Shown one piece after another: positions 8,303-16,437 of a stretch of DNA of 50,849 nt. Where the stretch lies: the NCBI GenBank assembly GCA_023443285.1, contig JAEZVB010000076.1, positions 1 to 50,849 of the forward strand. Reading direction: 5' to 3'. The DNA is from Bacillota bacterium (GTDB taxonomy: Bacteria; Bacillota; Negativicutes; Sporomusales; Sporomusaceae). Each line of letters begins with the position of its first letter. Position 1 is the stretch's first letter. The notes beneath the pieces are model-generated. The model saw only the letters and a program-made list of their open reading frames with translations. It did no database searches and was not told the origin of the DNA. A program made the translations under genes and the position numbers.

Positions 8303-9391
8303 TTACTCCCAACCCTTTTTGGCTCTGGCGAGCAGAAAAACAAAGAAGGGCGCACCAATTAAGGCTGTAAGAATCCCCACTTGTATCTCTAGCGAAGAAA
8401 TACTGCGGCTTAAATTATCCATAATGAGTAGATACGTTCCTCCCATAATCATTGACACCGGCAACACAATTGCAAAATTTGCTCCGAACAGCATCCGCGC
8501 CGCATGGGGAATCAGCAGCCCCACCCATTGGATGATCCCACCAAGACTAGTGGCGGCTGCAGCCAGCAGTGTGGCACACGCCAATACCACCAAGCGGGTA
8601 CGCCGCACATTGATGCCCAGTGTATGCGCTTCCTCTTCCCCAATGCTAAGTACATTAATCTGCCAACGCATAAAATACAGCACTATCAGCGGAATAATTA
8701 TCGGGATAATTAGCCATGTCACATCCTGGCTAGTAACCTTAGACAGGCCTCCCATAAGCCAAAAACTGATTTCCGGCAGGGTGTTCATTGGGTCAGCCAG
8801 ATATTTCAGTACCGAAACAAGCGCCTGGAAAAAAGCCGACACCGCAATTCCGGCAAGCACTAAGGAAATCATTGACTTATTGCCAAAACACGAACTTATG
8901 GCGATTGCAGCAAAAACAGCCACAAGCCCAAAAATAAAAGCCGACGCTTCCACCCATATCCAAGATAAGTGGAGAATCATCCCCAGTACTGCACCAAATG
9001 CCGCTCCCCAGGACGCGCCTAATAAGGATGGCGATACTAGTGGATTGCGAAATAGATTCTGATAAGCAGCTCCAGAAACCGCCAGCGCCCCGCCTACCAG
9101 CAAAGCGGCGGCAATACGCGGCAAACGGATTTTAAGGACAACTGTTTCCATAGTGTCTGTCCAAGCCTGCGGCAATGCTATTACTTTCGAGCAAAGAATC
9201 GCAAGTACCATATCCGGCGAAACCGGATAACGGCCAATTAAAAAAGATGCAAAAAAAGCAAAGAAAAGCACAATCAGCATGACTGCGATCTTCCCCATAT
9301 CTTTGTGAATCAAGCGCTCTCCCGTAAGCCTGCCGCTATTTGGCTTAGCTAACGGCGTATTCGTTATTTGTTTTGTCAGGGTATTATTCAT
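8303..9391 (-). CDS. FecCD-family ABC transporter permease
   Basis: A 362-residue integral membrane protein with about ten hydrophobic helices and FecCD signatures: RLPRIAAALLVGGALAVSGAAYQNLFRNPLVSP is summarised by its key parts RLPR, G-A-x-Q and NPL. The C-terminal half has GGIIQWVGLLIPHAARML and the EIQVGILTALIGAPFFVFLL end. It pairs with the ATPase at 4843-5625 and the lipoprotein at 12234-13337. The extra hydrophilic N-terminus of about 30 residues is longer than usual. It belongs to the siderophore/heme/cobalamin importer class, so the substrate should be a metal chelate. Confidence 0.93.
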   Translation of the reverse strand: MNNTLTKQITNTPLAKPNSGRLTGERLIHKDMGKIAVMLIVLFFAFFASFLIGRYPVSPDMVLAILCSKVIALPQAWTDTMETVVLKIRLPRIAAALLVGGALAVSGAAYQNLFRNPLVSPSLLGASWGAAFGAVLGMILHLSWIWVEASAFIFGLVAVFAAIAISSCFGNKSMISLVLAGIAVSAFFQALVSVLKYLADPMNTLPEISFWLMGGLSKVTSQDVTWLIIPIIIPLIVLYFMRWQINVLSIGEEEAHTLGINVRRTRLVVLACATLLAAAATSLGGIIQWVGLLIPHAARMLFGANFAIVLPVSMIMGGTYLLIMDNLSRSISSLEIQVGILTALIGAPFFVFLLARAKKGWE

Positions 9392-9412
9392 CTTTATCGC
9401 CTCATGTCAGTT

Positions 9413-10012
9413 TTAACGCACAACCGTAACAGCACAGCTAATGCAAGCAATTTTGCCTTCACGGAGCCTTGTCCAAGGTTCCATTACTTGCTCGCCGCAA
9501 AACTCACAACAAGGCGAAGCATAGATGGTCTCTTTTTCTGGCAAGGTAGCGCTAACTGATTCCACCTTAAGCAGGTTTTCGTCCGGTAATGTCAGAATCT
9601 CGTGGATCCGCGCCTCACGCGCCACTTTATACCGGCGGTATTCTTCGTCAGATACCCTGCCGCTCATCACTCTTTTTGTCAAGTCATTACTCTCTGCCGA
9701 ATACTCATAGGGCAGCTGAATCACCCGCACAGCCTTGCCGCTCTTACGACATCCTACAGTAAAAGCCTGTTTGCCGGTAGAATGTATGTATAGTTTCCCC
9801 TTGCCAATTGTACAACCAAGTACAATCTGAAAGGGATCAATGGTGCAGCGGTCACTTTCTGCAATTGTTACCAGATCACCCTCTTCTGGGTCTTTATACC
9901 CTAGTGCGGCCAGCGCCGCTTTGGCCAGACGATAACCTGTGGCCAGACCGGGACAAACATGACCGTGAAATTCTACTACCTTTTGCCAATCTGACGGATA
10001 GACTGCTTGCAT
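9413..10012 (-). CDS. FmdE-family protein with C-terminal zinc finger
   Basis: A 199-residue protein. Residues 10-100 are the FmdE core (PF02663): F-H16-G-H-V-C20-P-G, then D54-R-C56-x-x-D59-x-x-Q62 and GCTIGKGKL. Residues 168-193 form a treble-clef-type finger (CCEFC ... CISC). FmdE was named from a formylmethanofuran dehydrogenase operon, and structures of family members show metal bound in the core and finger, but no reaction is established. Three ATGs lie together; the one at 10012 is chosen because GTGAGG is 9 bases before it. Its place between an unknown gene and the permease suggests handling of the imported metal or ligand. That is an inference. Confidence 0.85.
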   Translation of the reverse strand: MQAVYPSDWQKVVEFHGHVCPGLATGYRLAKAALAALGYKDPEEGDLVTIAESDRCTIDPFQIVLGCTIGKGKLYIHSTGKQAFTVGCRKSGKAVRVIQLPYEYSAESNDLTKRVMSGRVSDEEYRRYKVAREARIHEILTLPDENLLKVESVSATLPEKETIYASPCCEFCGEQVMEPWTRLREGKIACISCAVTVVR

Positions 10013-10065
10013 TTTCATCATCCTCTCACCCTGTTTTTTTATACTCAAATTGCTCTAGTGCGCGA

Positions 10066-11187
10066 CTACCTATGAATTACTCCCAGGCATCCCTGATTAG
10101 CCAAATTCCTAGCAAAACACTCAATTGCAATATCACTGCCTGTCACTGTATGCATAAACATGCTCCGGTTGCCCACAGCAATACTCTTGCCGCCAAACCG
10201 TTCCCCCATCGTACCTGATGGAATGGAAGTCAAATACCCGGAAAAAGGATAACCTTTATTTTCATCATCCTCCAGATAAGATTTATAACCGGGAGGATAT
10301 GCAAAAACCTGGTGTTTACCTGTACTTATTGTCAAATACTGTGCCTCGCCATTTTCATAAATGTACCAGTCTTTGCTATTGGAACAGGCTGTATATGGCA
10401 GACGAAAATCCCTGATTCCCACGCCCTCAACTAAAATGAACGCCACTTTTTTCTTCTGTAACATATCGTCAATGCGGCTGCTGATATCGGTGATGGAGTT
10501 TATCTCACCAAGTGCCGTCGATACCGGAATCGAGTAATTATGGGATGGTATCATAACAGGCCGCCTGAGCAAGGTCGACCTAAAACAATATCCCTCTCGA
10601 GCTACGGCCAGGTAGTCTGGCAATCGTTCAGCAGCCACCGGCTCATCGCTAAATAAAGCCATAAATTCCTCTTTGCTTACTAACCTATCAATCCCGCCAA
10701 GCCCCTGCAAATAGCGCATATCTGCCGGACTCAAATCATAAAGTCCGGCATACCTGGTCAGCCAATGGCTGGTAATCGCCAAGCCATCCAGCTGGCTTAA
10801 GTCGATATATCCGGCTACCGGTATCATATCCCCGGTTCCCACAACCACCGGAAAAAATCCTGATTCTTTGCTAAACCGATCGACTTCGCCAAACACAGCA
10901 TCAATGAGCTGTTCGCGCTTAGCATCTCCCGGCCGCTCAAAGCGGAACGAATAATATTGCTGGGCATAGATCAAAAAAGCAAAGTTCGGATCATATCGAT
11001 TAACTAAATCCAATGCCGTATCAGTCACCCACCGGTTACCCTGGTCAGCGATATCACCGGGAAAGGGATGTTCGCTCAGTACAGCTTTTACCATCTGTGT
11101 TTTCGGGGAATTGTCCTGCCGTTTATGACCTGTTCGAAGGTCAAACTCTTTCTGCCATTCTCGTGCATCAATAATTGCCAAACTCAT
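10066..11187 (-). CDS. Unrecognised conserved-looking protein of the TonB-FmdE operon
   Basis: A 373-residue, apparently soluble protein with no signal peptide, membrane segment or cofactor motif that I can name. Visible features are an aromatic strand (FAFLIYAQQYYSFRF), a VVVGTGDMIPVAGY segment, SHNYSIPVS, and a Gly-rich C-terminus (GTMGERFGGKSIAVGN). VVVGTGD and the strand pattern faintly recall the alkaline-phosphatase/phosphodiesterase fold, but I cannot show the metal ligands. The start ATG overlaps the stop of the radical SAM gene (ATGA), with AGGGGGG 5 bases upstream, so the two are translationally coupled. Its role is probably tied to the radical SAM and FmdE products. Confidence 0.75.
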   Translation of the reverse strand: MSLAIIDAREWQKEFDLRTGHKRQDNSPKTQMVKAVLSEHPFPGDIADQGNRWVTDTALDLVNRYDPNFAFLIYAQQYYSFRFERPGDAKREQLIDAVFGEVDRFSKESGFFPVVVGTGDMIPVAGYIDLSQLDGLAITSHWLTRYAGLYDLSPADMRYLQGLGGIDRLVSKEEFMALFSDEPVAAERLPDYLAVAREGYCFRSTLLRRPVMIPSHNYSIPVSTALGEINSITDISSRIDDMLQKKKVAFILVEGVGIRDFRLPYTACSNSKDWYIYENGEAQYLTISTGKHQVFAYPPGYKSYLEDDENKGYPFSGYLTSIPSGTMGERFGGKSIAVGNRSMFMHTVTGSDIAIECFARNLANQGCLGVIHR

Positions 11188-12191
11188 AACTGCCCCCCTT
11201 GTGCATTCCACCCAATGCGCTCACCATGTAACTTAATTTCATAGCCGCAGTCAGGGCACGCGTTATTCCTGCAGTTATAGCGCTCCAGCTTATCACCGCC
11301 GCACCCCAGACTAAAGCGTTCAATTACCGCGCTGCCACACTGGGGACAAAGCGTATTGACCCAGTCAGAGCCAACAAAATTATGGAAATAAATATAAGGC
11401 AATAAACGGCGACTTTTGCCCAGCGCTGCATTTATTGCCTCAATATTGGGATACTCGGTTTCCTTCATTTTGTATTCAGGCAACAGCCGAAAAACATGCC
11501 AGGGTATTTCCCGATCAACATCGGCCAGGAAAGCTGCCATTTCATCCAATTCATGATCATTAACCGACTGAATTACAGGTGTTGTAACCTCAACATGGGT
11601 CATTGACGCCAGGGTTTTAATATTCCGTAAAACCGGATCAATATTGGGAATCCCTAAATATTCACGACAAAAATCATCATTTAGACCCTTTAAACCTACA
11701 TTAACAAACGAAAACACCGACGCTAAAAGTTGTGTTGCTTCCTCCGTAGTATAGGCGTTGGTAAGACAACCCATAGGGATTCCCGCCATGCGGGCTTCCT
11801 TCGAGACCTCCAGCAATGAAAGCAGCGAAACAGCCGGTTCATTAACATTAAATACAATATTATGACAGCCACGCTTAATCGCCATTTGCACAAGCTCTTT
11901 CGGAGAAAATGCGTACATTATATCCTGAATTGCAGCCGGCTCTGCTTTGGCAATAAAGGCATTGACACAATATTTACATGATACATTGCAGCCGGTTGTG
12001 CCAATAGTCATACTTCTGCTGCCTGGATAAGCATGATAAAACGGCAGCGATTCTACCCGCGATATGCCATAGGTGCACCACTTATGAGGAAAACGCTCTT
12101 TTATTGTACCGTCTTCCTCATGATACATGCGACATACACCATAGCTGCCACTTTCTAACTCACAGCGCCACTCGCAATAGTTACACTTCAT
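11184..12191 (-). CDS. Radical SAM protein (PflA / AMMECR1-associated type)
   Basis: A 335-residue protein. C68-x3-C72-x2-C75 (GCNVSCKYC) is the radical SAM [4Fe-4S] site, preceded by GTT and followed by a partial TIM-barrel pattern (NIVFNVNEPAV, NVGLKGL, HVFRLLPEYKM). An N-terminal Cys cluster (C3, C6, C10, C20) and a C-terminal zinc-ribbon-like region (CPQC ... CPDCGYE) flank the core and could hold extra metal. The overall layout resembles COG1180 proteins. The start at 12191 is chosen for GAGGGG just upstream. It is second in the operon, so a role in modifying, releasing or making the transported ligand is plausible. No substrate can be assigned. Confidence 0.88.
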   Translation of the reverse strand: MKCNYCEWRCELESGSYGVCRMYHEEDGTIKERFPHKWCTYGISRVESLPFYHAYPGSRSMTIGTTGCNVSCKYCVNAFIAKAEPAAIQDIMYAFSPKELVQMAIKRGCHNIVFNVNEPAVSLLSLLEVSKEARMAGIPMGCLTNAYTTEEATQLLASVFSFVNVGLKGLNDDFCREYLGIPNIDPVLRNIKTLASMTHVEVTTPVIQSVNDHELDEMAAFLADVDREIPWHVFRLLPEYKMKETEYPNIEAINAALGKSRRLLPYIYFHNFVGSDWVNTLCPQCGSAVIERFSLGCGGDKLERYNCRNNACPDCGYEIKLHGERIGWNAQGGQL

Positions 12192-12233
12192 GATAACCCC
12201 TCTTTCTCCATAATCTCCTGCAGGCAAACTTTA

Positions 12234-13337
12234 TTACCGCTGCGTCCTGGCCGCCAGTTCATCTAATTCCTGCTCAGAAAGCTGGTAATGATAAAACAGC
12301 GCATAAAACCGTTTAACCTCAGCGCGAAAATCAAACGGATATACATCAGGATATAACAAATTGGCCACCCATCTGATGCCGATAAGTCGGCTTACCGCCG
12401 GCGGCCGGTCAAACCAGTTAAACGGTCCGGTAGGAATTTCATAAACCCGTTTGTCACCAACTGCCTGAATATCCTTCCATGCCTTGTCGTTCATAATCGC
12501 CGGAAAACTGCTGCTTTCCCCATCCCGAAAATAACCTATTAATATTACTTCAGGATTCCAGACTATTACTTGTTCCAGCGAGACGGGACTACGCCCGATA
12601 TTCCCGCTGGTCGGCAAACCGGGATCAGCTACGTTTTCCCCGCCGACGAATTCAATTATTTCGGCATGCCACGACCCGCGTGGTTCGGTTTCCAACCCGC
12701 GGCGACCTTCCGCATAATAAACCGTGACCGGTTTACGGTTTAATAAAAGCGGCTTTTTTTCTTGCACCAACCCGATAGTCTCCCGACAATATTCGGCAAG
12801 CTTGGCTGCCTGCTCCTCACGGTTGAGCATCTTACCGGCAATCAGATAGGTTTCCTCCATTTTGGTCATTTCTTTGTCCAACATAACTACCGGTATTTTA
12901 GTTAATTGCTCTAGTTCATCCGCATATTCTTTGTTGACTTTGGTGATGTCAGTTACCATCAAGATTACGTCTGGCTTCATCTTGATAACTTCCTCAATAT
13001 TGCCGGCAAAACCGCGGCTAAGCCAAGGAATAACCGACAAATTGCGATAGGCAGGTAAAATATAGCCTGACTGATCGCCACCCATATGGTAACCCCACCC
13101 TGCGAGAAGTTCCGGATCAAGGGTATACAGCAGCACCGCTTCCACCGGCGAGACCGGATAGACCTTCTGGATTTTCTGCGGTAATATCACCTGTCGGCCA
13201 GCCATGTCGGTAATTACCCTACCTTCTTTTGTACTGACTGGAGCCCCTGAATTCAAACTGCTTTGCTTGCCGCAGCCTGTTACAATAACAAAAATTATGA
13301 CGACAACCACTATCCACGGCATATTTAGCTTTTTCAT
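12234..13337 (-). CDS. Lipoprotein periplasmic binding protein (FecB/BtuF class)
   Basis: A 367-residue protein with a lipoprotein signal (V-T-G-C22). Next comes the helical-backbone binding-protein fold: DMAGRQVILPQKIQKVYPVSP, MKPDVILMV, a long linking helix, then EQVIVWNPEVILIG and VYEIPTGPFNWFDRPPA. It should deliver the ligand to the FecCD permease. It is the first gene of the operon, with GGGAGG 8 bases before the ATG. The binding face carries several aromatic residues (Tyr, Trp), but these do not tell the ligand. Confidence 0.9.
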   Translation of the reverse strand: MKKLNMPWIVVVVIIFVIVTGCGKQSSLNSGAPVSTKEGRVITDMAGRQVILPQKIQKVYPVSPVEAVLLYTLDPELLAGWGYHMGGDQSGYILPAYRNLSVIPWLSRGFAGNIEEVIKMKPDVILMVTDITKVNKEYADELEQLTKIPVVMLDKEMTKMEETYLIAGKMLNREEQAAKLAEYCRETIGLVQEKKPLLLNRKPVTVYYAEGRRGLETEPRGSWHAEIIEFVGGENVADPGLPTSGNIGRSPVSLEQVIVWNPEVILIGYFRDGESSSFPAIMNDKAWKDIQAVGDKRVYEIPTGPFNWFDRPPAVSRLIGIRWVANLLYPDVYPFDFRAEVKRFYALFYHYQLSEQELDELAARTQR

Positions 13338-13387
13338 ATGTACTACCTCCCTGAAGAGAAATAACTAATCAGCGGCTAGCGAATCCC

Positions 13388-13444
13388 TTAATAGTAATAT
13401 GCGCAATAAGGAAATTACTCCCTTATTGCACATATTACTATTAA
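13388..13444. repeat. 24-bp inverted repeat in the operon's upstream region
   Basis: Arms 13388-13411 and 13421-13444 match at 23 of 24 positions around a 9-base spacer. It overlaps the predicted -10 box and continues into the transcribed leader. There is no T-run after it, so an ordinary terminator is unlikely. An operator or a leader hairpin fits better. Confidence 0.75.
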
Positions 13445-13460
13445 ACCAAACATAAATCAA
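13432..13460 (-). promoter_or_regulatory. Predicted promoter of the TonB-FmdE operon
   Basis: On the minus strand, TTGATT (13455-13460) and TAATAT (13432-13437) are 17 bases apart and lie about 95 bases before the first gene. Both boxes fall inside the two inverted repeats. Confidence 0.5.
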
Positions 13461-13499
13461 TATATTTTAGCTGATTTTGTTTATTTATGTTTGGTTTAA
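13441..13499. repeat. 17-bp perfect inverted repeat upstream of the operon promoter
   Basis: Arms 13441-13457 and 13483-13499 are exact inverted copies (core AACCAAACATAAAT) around a 25-base AT-rich spacer. The right end meets the predicted -35 region, and the repeat shares four bases with the neighbouring inverted repeat. A dimeric or looping regulator site is likely. Confidence 0.75.
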
Positions 13500-13535
13500 T
13501 TAGTTTATGTTTATTAGCCGGCTACCTATAAAGCG

Positions 13536-13566
13536 AAAATACCCCCTGCCTATCGGCAGAGGGTAT
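13536..13566 (-). terminator. Rho-independent terminator
   Basis: ATACCC-C-CTGCC (13539-13550) pairs with GGCAG-A-GGGTAT (13555-13566), followed on the minus strand by TTTTCG. It ends the secreted-protein gene at 13582. Confidence 0.8.
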
Positions 13567-13581
13567 CGGTATAATTCTTTA

Positions 13582-14199
13582 TTATTTCATCAGCGTTATT
13601 GCCAGATTAGTGTGAAGATATATGGTCTTATCAGCTGTCGTAACATTAGATATGCTGAGTTGATCGCCTATGGCTTGGCCAATACCAGTTGAAAATAAAC
13701 TTGCGGCAAAAGGTTTTAGATTGATATCTACCGTATTACCATTTACCTTGCTATCAATGTTGGCTTGAGCAAGAGGATTGCCGTAGATATCAGCAATAAA
13801 GCCCAGGCTCATTTGATTGAAGAACCAAGATGTGATAGAGTGACCTAGAAGTTCTTTTTTGTCGATGTGCAGCCTTACCAGGGCATTGTCTTTGTCAAAG
13901 TGAAATTCTTTAATCGTGCAGTGTAAGCGTATTGTGCCTGTTTTCTCAACAGTTGTTGTCAGTGTGAATTTATTGTTTTTATGTACATTGATAGTAGATT
14001 CTTTTATTTTGGAGCTATTGGCGATATTAGCCGCGAAGTAAGCATTAAGCACTTCTTCGGGGATGACATAGACGCCGGTTTCCATGTTTTGCAGCGATTG
14101 AGCTTGGAATAGCTCGCTTGTTACGTCAGGCGTTTGGGCGATAGCTAACGGAACAAGCAAAAACATGAGCATACAGCATAAAACTACGATTTTTTTCAA
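13582..14199 (-). CDS. Secreted protein of unknown function
   Basis: A 205-residue protein with a clear signal peptide (KKIVVLCCMLMFLLVPLAIAQ). The mature part is predicted all-beta with amphipathic strands (FTLTTTVEKTGTIRLHCTI, ALVRLHIDKKELLGHS) and ends with TIYLHTNLAITLMK. The pattern resembles proteins that make a lipid-binding beta sheet (compare DUF2993/LmeA), but this is only a guess from strand periodicity. It is monocistronic, with its own terminator. Confidence 0.7.
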   Translation of the reverse strand: MKKIVVLCCMLMFLLVPLAIAQTPDVTSELFQAQSLQNMETGVYVIPEEVLNAYFAANIANSSKIKESTINVHKNNKFTLTTTVEKTGTIRLHCTIKEFHFDKDNALVRLHIDKKELLGHSITSWFFNQMSLGFIADIYGNPLAQANIDSKVNGNTVDINLKPFAASLFSTGIGQAIGDQLSISNVTTADKTIYLHTNLAITLMK

Positions 14200-14433
14200 A
14201 AGATCATCTCCAGGTATATTTTTTTGTTTCGAAAAACCTATGGATTACCTTGTTCGACATTACAGTATTAGTACTATTATTTCGGTATAACAAACTGTGT
14301 TTCCTCTCCTAATGGTTGTCAGAGGTTAGTAGATTATTGTAAATAATGCGATTTGTAGGAAAATATAACACAAAATAGAAGTTTTACATTTTGAACCTCT
14401 TTTCTAAATAAAACTAATTGGATTTACAATTTA

Positions 14434-14456
14434 ATACAGGAATTTTATTCCTGTAT
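14434..14456. repeat. 10-bp perfect inverted repeat upstream of a small gene
   Basis: ATACAGGAAT and ATTCCTGTAT flank a TTT loop, about 45 bases before the ATG at 14500. It may be an operator or a leader hairpin. Confidence 0.5.
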
Positions 14457-14499
14457 GTCGAAGAGTTTATTATATTACGCCCAGGAGGGAAGGAACACC

Positions 14500-14697
14500 A
14501 TGAGGCACGATCTTTCAGAACAATTTTGCAAAGAATTAATTTTATCTTACATTAAATCCGGAAAAATACCTGATGATAATATCATTCAAGAAACGGTCGA
14601 AAAGGCTTTTCGAGCCTATCATATTGCTTTAGATACCATGCAAGCAGCCAATAAAGAAAGAAGAGAATTAAAAAATTCTAAATTAAGAATATATTAA
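14500..14697 (+). CDS. Small helical protein of unknown function
   Basis: A 65-residue, mostly helical, charged protein (DLSEQFCKELILSYIKSGK ... AFRAYHIALDTMQAANKER). The ATG at 14500 is chosen over an upstream in-frame ATG because AGGAGGGAAGG ends 6 bases before it. There is no signal peptide or membrane helix. The helix-loop-helix layout resembles small conserved proteins of sporulating anaerobes, but I do not recognise the family. Confidence 0.65.
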   Translation: MRHDLSEQFCKELILSYIKSGKIPDDNIIQETVEKAFRAYHIALDTMQAANKERRELKNSKLRIY

Positions 14698-14760
14698 TCA
14701 TCGATCTTGGATTATTTAAGATTTATAATTATATCATAACAACAAAACTCTTCGCTTAAC

Positions 14761-14804
14761 GAAAGATACCCCCCAAAGGCTACTAACCTGGGGGGGTATC
14801 TTTC
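14761..14804. terminator. Bidirectional hairpin terminator
   Basis: GAAAGATACCCCCC (14761-14774) pairs with GGGGGGTATCTTTC (14791-14804). It lies between the converging 65-residue gene and the pRiA4b-like gene and could serve both. Confidence 0.8.
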
Positions 14805-14828
14805 ATTATCTATTTTTAGGGCGATTTT

Positions 14829-14885
14829 TTACTCGCAGCCACACTTATGGCCATGCCAAACATGCTTACTCTTGCACATCCACTC
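14829..14885 (-). repeat. Diverged copy of the cotJC 3' end (copy A)
   Basis: Reading from about 14885 to the TAA at 14829, the minus strand encodes EWMCKSKHVWHGHKCGCE, nearly the C-terminus of CotJC (EWMCKCKHVWHGHKCGCD). It is in frame with, and directly after, the TGA stop of the pRiA4b-like gene. Copies also occur at 17233 and at the end of intact cotJC (19453). Confidence 0.8.
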
Positions 14886-14894
14886 AGCGCCTCG

Positions 14895-15287
14895 TCAATA
14901 TTGCTCTGGTGATTCACCACGTTTTTCAATAATGATCGGCCTTACAAGAGGAACTTCTTCTTCTAAAATCTCTTCTAACTGCACTGTAAAATTCCATTCA
15001 TCACCAAAATCATAAAGGTACAAAAACTTCTGCTTAAGTTCCAAATCCAAACTTTTTAGTTTAGTTTTGTCCGCGTAAGGACCGGAATCATTATACGGCC
15101 CCCAATAAGCCGGCTCCTGCCACGGTTTTCCGCCCATAAAAAACCCATATAAATGGTCATCATCAAACTCATAAGCTTCCAGTATGGCTGCGTGCAAATT
15201 ATGCAATGAATGACGCGAAGAAATCTGAATGCGCCGCCATACACCTCTCCTTACAACTACTTTAAAAACATATACATTTTCAACCAT
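14895..15287 (-). CDS. Plasmid pRiA4b ORF-3-like protein
   Basis: A 130-residue protein typical of PF07929: VYVFKVVVRRGVWRRIQISSRHSLHNLHAAILEAYEF in outline (key parts WRRI, S-x-x-L-x-x-L-H-x-A-I), then LYGFFMGGKPW and LYLYDFGDEWNFTVQLE, ending ESPEQY. The family is common in mobile and defence-rich regions, and its function is unknown. The start ATG at 15287 has GAGGGAG 6-7 bases upstream; longer in-frame starts lack one. The frame reopens after the TGA into a CotJC-like tail (copy A), so the present stop may mark a fusion or truncation point. Confidence 0.8.
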   Translation of the reverse strand: MVENVYVFKVVVRRGVWRRIQISSRHSLHNLHAAILEAYEFDDDHLYGFFMGGKPWQEPAYWGPYNDSGPYADKTKLKSLDLELKQKFLYLYDFGDEWNFTVQLEEILEEEVPLVRPIIIEKRGESPEQY

Positions 15288-15366
15288 CCCTGGCTCCCTC
15301 ACTATTTGTATTGCCTCTTGTCCTATTATACATGAATTGATCATAATTTGCTTTCGACAAACAGGC

Positions 15367-16353
15367 TTACTCAACCCCCAATACCTTAAACACCGCATCT
15401 TCCGCACTCTGATAGAAAATAATATTAAAGTGACCAATCAAATCGGAGGGGACAGTCCCCAAATCAACCGCCGAGGTAATCGGCAGCAAAACCTTTTTCG
15501 CCCCGCTGTCCAAGCATACCTGCAAGGTGTTGGCAAGTTCCTCCACTTTATTAATCGTACCGCCAATACTTAAATCTCCGAGGACAACCGCGCTACTGAC
15601 AGCTGGTTTATTAAGCGCAACCGAGCAAATGGCTACCATTGCAGGTAACGTCAAGCATTTTGTTATGCCGATACCATTCAAATCTTGCACATGCAGCAAA
15701 TAATCCTTCGTAGTTGTTCTGATCGAAGCGCTGATATTTCTACTGTTTGCTTTCAAAAAACGGTAAGCAGTATCAAGTGCTTCCTTTGCTTCACGATCCG
15801 ACCCAATACCGGTTTTTTCAAACTTGCCGTTACCGGCAGTCATCTGCATTTCCAGCTTGTATACGCCAATCATGCCGGATTTGCCGTGAGCTACCGTATA
15901 AATATGACCAGGCTTGCCCACTCCTTCTGGAATCAGCTTGCCGCCGCCTTGCTCCGGTACGGCTACATATTCTTCATTAAAAGTTTCATTATCGATATAG
16001 GAAAAGTTCACATCATAGAATTCCATGCCGCCAATTTTTTTAAGCTGTTCCTTCACCCTGCGACGCATTTCAAGAGCAAAGCGCAGGATTTCTTCTACAT
16101 TTTCTTTGGTAAATTGACCATCGGGGTGAATAAGTTTGACCAAGCCTGACACCGTTTTTTTGACGGCAATAACATCCCGTTGGTTGAGATTACTGCCTAA
16201 CTTAAAATGCTTTTCAATGGCATCGGCATAAGAAATTTTCCGCAGTTCCCGCATAACCTCGGAAAAATAGTCAGTGATAAATCCAAAACCGTCTGTAAAT
16301 ACTGCGGACTTATTCAGCCAGATTGCGACAATAAAAGGAAGGCGTGTTGGATT
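15367..16353 (-). pseudogene. brxL: brxL fragment: C-terminal half of the BREX Lon-like protein
   Basis: The frame is open to 16353, but BrxL-like sequence begins only near 16295 (DGFGFITDYFSEVMRELRKIS). It then runs through LNQRDVIAVKKTVSGLVKLIHPDG, RRRVKEQLKKIGGMEFYDVNFSYID and the Lon-like domain (LGDLSIGGTINKVEELANTLQ) to the natural end AVFKVLGVE. Full BrxL is about 650-700 residues; the N-terminal AAA+ half is missing here, leaving 295-329 residues. The first ATG is internal (16254). BrxL is part of type 1 BREX phage defence. This piece cannot be a working copy and lies beside other BREX fragments. Confidence 0.85.
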
Positions 16354-16396
16354 TTAAACCAAGGAATTGAGTAAGATTGACTAATCATTAAGTAAT

Positions 16397-16426
16397 AATT
16401 AAGTAAAAAGTATCTTTTACTTAATT
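16397..16426. repeat. 12-bp inverted repeat before the pglX start
   Basis: AATTAAGTAAAA and TTTTACTTAATT flank a 6-base spacer (AGTATC), about 33 bases before the ATG at 16459. It could be an operator of the former pglX promoter or an old terminator. Confidence 0.5.
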
Positions 16427-16437
16427 GCTTTCTATCC

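Noticed and set aside
8319..9062. 247-codon plus-strand frame
   Set aside because: Lies wholly opposite the FecCD permease gene; a shadow of its codon bias.
14892..14897. TGA of the pRiA4b-like gene read as selenocysteine
   Set aside because: No convincing SECIS-type hairpin follows the TGA, and the downstream tail is better explained as a copy of the cotJC end.
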